Shown here one piece after another: positions 58,942-64,000 of a stretch of 64,000 bases of DNA. This stretch comes from JAHFUS01 sp035689115 (lineage in GTDB: Bacteria; Actinomycetota; Acidimicrobiia; Acidimicrobiales; GCA-2861595). Each line of letters starts with the position of its first letter. Within the stretch, counting starts at the first letter, position 1. The stretch covers positions 35,316 to 99,315 of the forward strand of contig DASSMA010000029.1 in the NCBI GenBank assembly GCA_035689115.1, in the 5' to 3' direction. The position numbers were made by a program, and so were the translations under genes. Under the pieces are notes generated by a model that saw only the letters and a list, made by a program, of their open reading frames with translations, was not told where the DNA came from and searched no databases.

Positions 58942-59846
58942 AGTGCCGGCGCTGCCGGGAGCCGGCGGTCATCGAGGTGCGCCGGCACAACGCCGGCTTC
59001 TGCGCCGACTGCTTCCTGCACCACTGCCGCGGCCAGGTGGCCAAGGCGGTCGACGAGCACCGCATGATCGCCCCCGGGGAGCGGGTGCTGGTGGCGGTGT
59101 CCGGCGGCAAGGACTCGCTGGCCCTCTGGGACATGCTGCTCGATCTCGGCTACGACGTCGACGGCCTCTACCTGGGCCTCGGGATCGGCGCCTACAGCGG
59201 CTCGTCGGGGGCATACGCCCGGGCCTTCGCCGACCGGCGGGGCGCCCGCCTGGTGGAGATCGACCTGCCTGCCGACCTCGGCTTCGACATCCCGAACGGC
59301 GCTCGCGCGGCCCGCCGGGTGCCGTGCTCGGCGTGCGGCCTCTCCAAGCGCCACCTGTTCAACCAGGCGGCCGTCGAGGGCGGGTACGACGTGGTCGCCA
59401 CCGGCCACAACCTCGACGACGAGGCGGCCGTCCTCCTGGGCAACGTGCTGCGCTGGAACGTGGAGTACCTGGGCCGCCAGCGGCCGGCCCTGCCGGCCGG
59501 GAACGGGTTCGCCAGGAAGGTGAAGCCGCTCGTGCGCCTGGGCGAGCGGGAGACGGCGGCGTACTGCGTGCTCCGGGGCATCGACTACATCGTCGAGGAG
59601 TGCCCCATGGCCGAGGGCAACCGGCACCTCGGCTACAAGGAGAGCCTCAACGCCATCGAGGAGCGCTCGCCGGGCGCCAAGGCGGCCTTCTACTTCGAGT
59701 TCCTCGACAAGGCCGCCGACCTGTTCCAGCCGGCGGCCGAGGCCGAGCGGGCCGGGCTCAACGCCTGTGCCAAGTGTGGGGCCGCCACCACCGCCGAGGT
59801 GTGTGCGTTCTGCAACCTGCGGGCCCGGGCCACCGCCGTCCGGTGA
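58938..59846 (+). CDS. ttuA: TtuA-like tRNA 2-thiolation ATP pyrophosphatase
   Basis: A 302-residue PP-loop enzyme of the TtuA/Ncs6 family that adenylates and thiolates tRNA uridine or ribothymidine. N-terminal zinc pairs CRRC and CADC, PP-loop LVAVSGGKDSLALWD, central PCSACGLSKRH and ECPM cysteines for the Fe-S cluster, and C-terminal CAKCG and CAFC zinc pairs match the TtuA layout. GTG at 58938 overlaps the carrier gene; the stop overlaps trmI. With the adjacent TtuB-like carrier, thiolation of position 54 in the T loop is the likely job; Ncs6-type U34 action is the alternative. Confidence 0.85.
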   Translation: MKCRRCREPAVIEVRRHNAGFCADCFLHHCRGQVAKAVDEHRMIAPGERVLVAVSGGKDSLALWDMLLDLGYDVDGLYLGLGIGAYSGSSGAYARAFADRRGARLVEIDLPADLGFDIPNGARAARRVPCSACGLSKRHLFNQAAVEGGYDVVATGHNLDDEAAVLLGNVLRWNVEYLGRQRPALPAGNGFARKVKPLVRLGERETAAYCVLRGIDYIVEECPMAEGNRHLGYKESLNAIEERSPGAKAAFYFEFLDKAADLFQPAAEAERAGLNACAKCGAATTAEVCAFCNLRARATAVR

Positions 59847-60619
59847 GGGGCGCTTTCCGGCCCGGCGAGCGGGCGCTGCTGGTCGACCGGAAGAACCGCC
59901 GCTACCTCGTCACCCTGACGGCCGGTGCCCAGTTCCACACCCACGCCGGCTTCTTCGCCCACGCGGAGGTCATCGGGCAGCCCGAGGGCGTCGTCGTGCG
60001 TTCCTCCAGCGGCGCCTGGTACCAGGCGGTCCGCCCGACCCTGGCCGACTTCGTCCTGAAGATGCCCCGGGGCGCCCAGGTCATCTACCCGAAGGACCTC
60101 GGGCCGATCCTCCTCCTGGCCGACGTGTTCCCCGGCGCCCGGGTCCTCGAGTCGGGCGTCGGGTCGGGGGCCCTGTCGATGACGCTGCTGCGGGCCGGCG
60201 CGGTGGTCACCGGCTACGAGCTGCGCGCCGACTTCGCCGCCAAGGCCCAGGCCAACGTGGCGTCCTTCCTCGGCGCCGAGGCGGCCGAGCGCTACCAGGT
60301 GGAGGAGCGGGACGTCTACGAGGGCATCGACGGGGAGGGGTTCGACCGCGTGGTGCTCGACCTGCCCGAGCCGTGGCGGGTGGTGAAGCACGCCGAGGGG
60401 GCGCTGTGCCCGGGCGGCATTTTTGTCGCCTACACCCCGAGCATCATCCAGGCGGCCCAGACGCGGGCCGCCCTGGCCGACGGCGGGTTCTCGTTCGCCG
60501 AGACCCAGGAGGTACTGGTGCGCACCTGGCACGTGGAGGGACAGGCGGTGCGACCCGACCACCGCATGGTGGCCCACACCGGGTTCCTCACCTCCGCCCG
60601 CCTCGTCGGTGCTGGATAA
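59843..60619 (+). CDS. trmI: tRNA (adenine-58-N1)-methyltransferase
   Basis: A 258-residue SAM enzyme making m1A58 in the tRNA T loop. Typical TrmI features are the N-terminal ERALLVDRKNRRYLVTL, RPTLADFVLKMPRGAQVIYP, QVIYPKDLGPILLLADVFPG, SAM motif LESGVGSGALSMTLL and RVVLDLPEPWRVVKHA. GTG at 59843 overlaps ttuA by 4 bp. In actinobacteria trmI typically precedes the proteasomal ATPase gene, as here (2.4 kb away). Confidence 0.95.
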   Translation: MRGAFRPGERALLVDRKNRRYLVTLTAGAQFHTHAGFFAHAEVIGQPEGVVVRSSSGAWYQAVRPTLADFVLKMPRGAQVIYPKDLGPILLLADVFPGARVLESGVGSGALSMTLLRAGAVVTGYELRADFAAKAQANVASFLGAEAAERYQVEERDVYEGIDGEGFDRVVLDLPEPWRVVKHAEGALCPGGIFVAYTPSIIQAAQTRAALADGGFSFAETQEVLVRTWHVEGQAVRPDHRMVAHTGFLTSARLVGAG

Positions 60620-60638
60620 CGGTCCTGCCGAGAGCCCC

Positions 60639-61814
60639 GTGAACTCGCTCGACATCGCGATCCTGCTGGCCGCCGTGGGCGCCGGCTTCGGCGCCTGGCG
60701 CCTCGGCTTCCTGGCGCGCGTGGCGTCCTGGGTCGGGCTCGCCGCCGGGCTGGTGGTGGCCGCGCGCTTCCTCCCGACAGCGGTCGAGGCCTTCGACAAG
60801 AGCGACCCCACCAGCAAGCTCCTGGTCGCCGGGGTCGTGCTCCTGGGCGGTGCCTTCATCGGCCAGGGCCTCGGCCTGCTGCTGGGGTCGTCGTTGCGGC
60901 GCTTCGTCCCCATCGGCCCGCTTCGGATGGCCGACAGCGCCGTCGGCGCCCTCGTCGGCGTGCTCGGCGTGCTCGTCATGGTGTGGCTGCTCCTGCCGGC
61001 CATCGCCGACGTGCCCGGCTCGGTGTCCCGCACCGCCCGCCAGTCGGCCATCGCCCGGTTCCTCGACCGCGCCCTCCCGCCGCCGCCCGACACCATGCAG
61101 GCGCTGCGGCGGGTCGTGGGGGAGACCAACTTCCCCAAGGTGTTCGAGGCGCTGCGGCCGGCGCCCGTCACCGGCCCGCCGCCCGCCACCATCCCCATTC
61201 CCCAGGCGACCCAGACTCGGGTGGCGGCCTCGACCGTGCGGATCGCCGGCGTCGCCTGCTCGCGGATCCAGGAGGGCAGCGGGTTCGTCGTCGGCACCGA
61301 CACCGTCGTCACCAACGCCCACGTGGTCGCCGGCCACCGGCCGGGCCGGACCCAGGTGGAGCGCACCGACGGCCGCACGCTGGAGGGCACCGTCGTCGTC
61401 TTCGACCCCGCGCGGGACCTGGCCGTGATCAAGGTCCCCGGCCTGGACCGGCCGGCGCTGCCGGTCGGCAACGGCGAGGTGGGCGACCAGGGCGCGGTGT
61501 TCGGGCACCCCGGCGGCCAGGAGCAGCTGCGGATCGCACCGGCCGCGGTGCGGGAGAAGGTGAACGCCGTCGGCCGCGACCTGTACGACAGCCGCCAGAC
61601 CCGCCGGGACGTGTTCATCCTGGCCTCCGCCCTGCGTCCGGGGGACTCCGGGGCCGCTCTCGTGAACCAGGCCGGGCAGGTGATCGGCGTGGCCTTCGCC
61701 ATCGCGCCCGACCAGCCGGGGACCGCCTACGCCCTCACCAGCAAGGAGCTGCGGGCCGACCTCGCCGTCCCTCGTGGGGGCGCGGTGGAAACGGGACCCT
61801 GCCTGAACGGATAG
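60639..61814 (+). CDS. MarP-like membrane serine protease
   Basis: A 391-residue protein with four N-terminal membrane helices of the CvpA-like type (NSLDIAILLAAVGAGFGAWR, VASWVGLAAGLVVAA, LLVAGVVLLGGAFIGQGL, LVGVLGVLVMVWLLLP) and a periplasmic chymotrypsin-like protease: His228 in VVTNAHVVAG, Asp260 in DPARDLAVIKV, Ser337 in RPGDSGAALVN. Mycobacterial MarP protects against acid and oxidative stress. GTG at 60639 matches the MarP N-terminus; GTG at 60609, inside trmI, is also in frame. Confidence 0.88.
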   Translation: MNSLDIAILLAAVGAGFGAWRLGFLARVASWVGLAAGLVVAARFLPTAVEAFDKSDPTSKLLVAGVVLLGGAFIGQGLGLLLGSSLRRFVPIGPLRMADSAVGALVGVLGVLVMVWLLLPAIADVPGSVSRTARQSAIARFLDRALPPPPDTMQALRRVVGETNFPKVFEALRPAPVTGPPPATIPIPQATQTRVAASTVRIAGVACSRIQEGSGFVVGTDTVVTNAHVVAGHRPGRTQVERTDGRTLEGTVVVFDPARDLAVIKVPGLDRPALPVGNGEVGDQGAVFGHPGGQEQLRIAPAAVREKVNAVGRDLYDSRQTRRDVFILASALRPGDSGAALVNQAGQVIGVAFAIAPDQPGTAYALTSKELRADLAVPRGGAVETGPCLNG

Positions 61815-61883
61815 GTCGCGGCGGGGCGGGGGTGTTGCGCCCGGCCACGCCGGCCGCCGAGGCGGCCTCCGATGGCTGGGCGA

Positions 61884-61898
61884 GGAAGCTCCGCTTCC
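61884..61898. repeat. GGAAGC-TCC-GCTTCC hairpin repeat
   Basis: A 6-bp stem with TCC loop between the convergent marP-like and ferredoxin genes, followed by two copies of the block CTTCCGAGGCGAC (from 61895 and from 61910). The same core appears at 13127-13147. Probably a small terminator-associated repeat. Confidence 0.55.
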
Positions 61899-61921
61899 GA
61901 GGCGACTGCTTCCGAGGCGAC

Positions 61922-62155
61922 CTAGTTCTCGATGAAGATGCACTCCCCGGGGCACTCCTCGGCGGCCTCGATGACCTCGTCGTCCATGCCGTCCGGCACG
62001 GTGGCGAGACCCTCCTGGCCCCCGGGCTTGTCGAAGACCTTGGAGCCTTCCTTCACGTAGGCCAGCCCGTCGTCGAGCAGCGTGAAGACGGCGGGGGCGA
62101 TCTCCTCGCACAGGCCGTCGCCCGTGCACAGGTCCTGGTCGATCCAGACCTTCAT
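61922..62155 (-). CDS. Single-cluster ferredoxin
   Basis: A 77-residue ferredoxin of the 3Fe-4S/4Fe-4S actinobacterial type, often an electron donor to cytochrome P450s. The motif CTGDGLCEEIAP and the distal CPGECIFI supply three or four ligands; the usual third ligand of the first group is replaced (Asp/Gly), consistent with a 3Fe-4S cluster. ATG gives MKVWIDQDLC, with AGGGA upstream. No P450 gene is adjacent. Divergent from arc/mpa over 135 bp. Confidence 0.88.
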   Translation of the reverse strand: MKVWIDQDLCTGDGLCEEIAPAVFTLLDDGLAYVKEGSKVFDKPGGQEGLATVPDGMDDEVIEAAEECPGECIFIEN

Positions 62156-62290
62156 TCCCTGGTCCTCGCCTTCGTCTGGGGTGCTGGAGACGAGCATAGC
62201 GAGTTTCCACGGTTTCGACGAGGAAAACCCTTTTGGAATCGCCGTCGCAGCGCCGGGAGGCGTGTATGGTCGCCTGAGGAGGAGGTGGCC

Positions 62291-64000
62291 GTGACGGACT
62301 CCGAGGATCAGGACAGGACGGGCGCCCGGGGCGAAGGGGCGGCCGAGCTCCTCGAGCACGTGCGGGTGCTGGAGGAGGAGATCGTCACGCTCCGCCGCCG
62401 GCTCCACGACGCCCCGAAACGGGTGCGCACCCTGGAGGAGAAGCTCCTCGAGACGAAGGGCCAGCTGGCCCAGGCCGTCTCCCAGAACGAGAAGCTCACC
62501 TACACCCTGCGCGAGGCCCGCGAGCACATCGCCGCCCTGCGCGAGGAGGTCGACAAGCTCACCCAGCCGCCCTCCGCCTACGGCACCTATCTGGCCACCA
62601 ACGACGACGGCACCGTCGACGTGTACTCCGGCGGCCGCAAGATGCGCGTGGCCCTCCACCCCGGCATCGAGGTCGACGGGCTGAAGCGGGGCCAGGAGGT
62701 CGTGCTCAACGAGTCGCTCAACGTGGTGCTGGCGCGCGGCCAGGACATCGCCGGCGAGGTCGTCACCATCAAGGAGCTGCTGGCCGACGGCAAGCGGGCC
62801 CTCATCGTCGGCCGGGCCGACGAGGAGCGGGTCGTGGAGATGTCCGACGAGCTGGGCGGCCAGGTGCTGCGGGCGGGCGACACCGTCCTCATGGACACCC
62901 GCACCGGCATGCTGCTGGAGCGCCTCCCGCGGCCGGAGGTCGAGGAGCTCATCCTCGAGGAGGTGCCCGACATCTCCTACGCCGACGTCGGCGGCCTCGA
63001 CGCCCAGATCGAGGCGATCACCGACGCCGTCGAGCTGCCGTTCGTCCACCGCGACCTGTTCGTGGAGCACAAGCTGCCGGCGCCCAAGGGCATCCTCCTG
63101 TACGGCCCCCCGGGCTGCGGCAAGACGCTCATCGCCAAGGCCGTGGCCAACTCGCTGGCCAAGAAGGTGAGCGAGGTCACCGGCGACACCAACGCCAAGA
63201 GCTACTTCCTCAACATCAAGGGCCCGGAGCTGCTCAACAAATACGTGGGCGAGACGGAGCGCCAGATCCGCCTGGTCTTCCAGAGGGCCCGGGAGAAGTC
63301 CGAGGAGGGGATGCCGGTCATCGTCTTCTTCGACGAGATGGACTCGCTGTTCCGCACCCGCGGCACCGGCATCTCGTCCGACATGGAGTCCACGATCGTG
63401 CCCCAGCTGCTGGCGGAGATCGACGGCGTCGAGACGCTGAAGAACGTCATCGTCATCGGCGCCTCCAACCGCGAGGACCTCATCGACCCGGCCATCCTGC
63501 GTCCCGGCCGGCTCGACGTGAAGATCAAGATCGAGCGCCCCGACGAGGGGGCGGCCGCCCAGATCTTCGCCCGCTACCTCACCGCCGAGCTGCCCCTCGA
63601 CCAGGGCGAGGTCGACTCGCTGGGCGGCGGCGACCGGGAGAAGGCCGTGCGCCTGATGATCGAGCGCACCGTCGAGGAGATGTACCGGCAGGACGACGAC
63701 AACCGGTTCATCGAGGTCACCTACCAGAACGGCGACAAGGAGATCATGTACTTCAAGGACTTCTCGTCCGGAGCCATGATCGAGAACATCGTCCGCCGGG
63801 CCAAGAAGCTCTCCATCAAGCGCCAGATCGCCGGCGAGGGCCGCGGCATCCGGATGGCGGACCTGTCGGCGTCGATCCGCCAGGAGTACAAGGAGCACGA
63901 GGACCTGCCCAACTCCACCAACCCCGACGACTGGGCGAAGATCTCCGGCAAGAAGGGCGAGCGCATCGTCTTCCTCCGGGTGCTCATGTCGGAGGGCAAG
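62291..64000 (+). CDS. arc: Proteasome-associated AAA ATPase Mpa/ARC (partial, 3' end beyond window)
   Basis: 570 codons of the AAA+ unfoldase that feeds pupylated proteins into the 20S proteasome. Coiled coil about 15-85 (LLEHVRVLEEEIVTLRRRLH and following heptads), two OB folds about 90-235, then the ATPase: Walker A LLYGPPGCGKTLIAKAV, Walker B VIVFFDEMDSLF, sensor VIGASNREDLIDPAIL and Arg finger RPGRLD. GTG at 62291 follows GAGGAGGAGG. The C-terminal proteasome-docking tail is off the edge. dop, pup and prcBA would be expected downstream. Confidence 0.97.
   Translation, partial: MTDSEDQDRTGARGEGAAELLEHVRVLEEEIVTLRRRLHDAPKRVRTLEEKLLETKGQLAQAVSQNEKLTYTLREAREHIAALREEVDKLTQPPSAYGTYLATNDDGTVDVYSGGRKMRVALHPGIEVDGLKRGQEVVLNESLNVVLARGQDIAGEVVTIKELLADGKRALIVGRADEERVVEMSDELGGQVLRAGDTVLMDTRTGMLLERLPRPEVEELILEEVPDISYADVGGLDAQIEAITDAVELPFVHRDLFVEHKLPAPKGILLYGPPGCGKTLIAKAVANSLAKKVSEVTGDTNAKSYFLNIKGPELLNKYVGETERQIRLVFQRAREKSEEGMPVIVFFDEMDSLFRTRGTGISSDMESTIVPQLLAEIDGVETLKNVIVIGASNREDLIDPAILRPGRLDVKIKIERPDEGAAAQIFARYLTAELPLDQGEVDSLGGGDREKAVRLMIERTVEEMYRQDDDNRFIEVTYQNGDKEIMYFKDFSSGAMIENIVRRAKKLSIKRQIAGEGRGIRMADLSASIRQEYKEHEDLPNSTNPDDWAKISGKKGERIVFLRVLMSEGK

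Overview
This window is about 64 kb of very GC-rich, gene-dense actinobacterial chromosome. GTG starts are frequent, neighbouring genes often overlap by 4 bp (GTGA), and many genes look leaderless. The gene content (Mpa/ARC proteasomal ATPase, MarP-like protease, F420 enzymes with an FbiC-type FO synthase, OpcA, DUF3151, a DUF222-HNH protein) together with a secreted protein built from 42-residue GYWLVASDGGVF-type repeats suggests a member of the class Acidimicrobiia or a close relative. That placement is inference. No rRNA, tRNA, CRISPR array, complete insertion sequence or prophage was recognised.

Layout. 1-7.8 kb: an ECF sigma factor cut by the left edge, a secreted propeller/repeat protein, a PilB/GspE ATPase, a PPOX flavoenzyme, a membrane Ser/Thr kinase, a PHP-domain protein, and DUF2905 plus SirB1-like genes. 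7.8-13.1 kb: a lipid-type operon (DNA glycosylase, FAD oxidoreductase, acyl-CoA synthetase) and tyrS. 13.1-20 kb: small exported and regulatory genes, a DUF222-HNH protein, a broken 5' copy of putA, and a two-component system. 20-32.2 kb: full-length putA, hemerythrin, flavin reductase, thioesterase, RNase D, a secreted TIM-barrel-like protein, a lipoprotein, and a metallopeptidase-like protein carrying the AGNRAV motif of contractile-injection-system cargo. 32.2-42.8 kb: TerC behind a probable yybP-ykoY (Mn2+) riboswitch, a SulP transporter, an M20 peptidase, a LOG-family protein, a tandem 120-bp repeat and fbiC. 42.8-53.1 kb: an FKBP, a CooC-like ATPase interrupted in frame by TGA, and a seven-gene pentose-phosphate cluster transcribed tkt-tal-pgi-gnd, then zwf-opcA-pgl. 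53.1-64 kb: FIST protein, TetR, PBP4-type carboxypeptidase, small membrane genes, then a ttuB-ttuA-trmI-marP run (tRNA T-loop modification), a ferredoxin and the start of arc/mpa.

The most striking feature is the CooC-like gene at 43587-44426. Its frame is open apart from one TGA that falls exactly on the first cysteine of the family's metal-binding CxC motif, giving U-T-C. A hairpin with bacterial SECIS geometry follows directly. This reads as a candidate selenoprotein form of a CooC-type metallochaperone that a standard pipeline would split into two genes. Second-tier items are the injection-system-like cargo pair at 29.4-32.2 kb, the tRNA T-loop modification operon with a sulfur carrier extended beyond its Gly-Gly, the Mn riboswitch-TerC pair, the putA remnant, and two dispersed repeat/hairpin families. 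The oxidative and non-oxidative pentose-phosphate genes form one tightly coupled unit, broken only by a perfect 23-bp hairpin between gnd and zwf.
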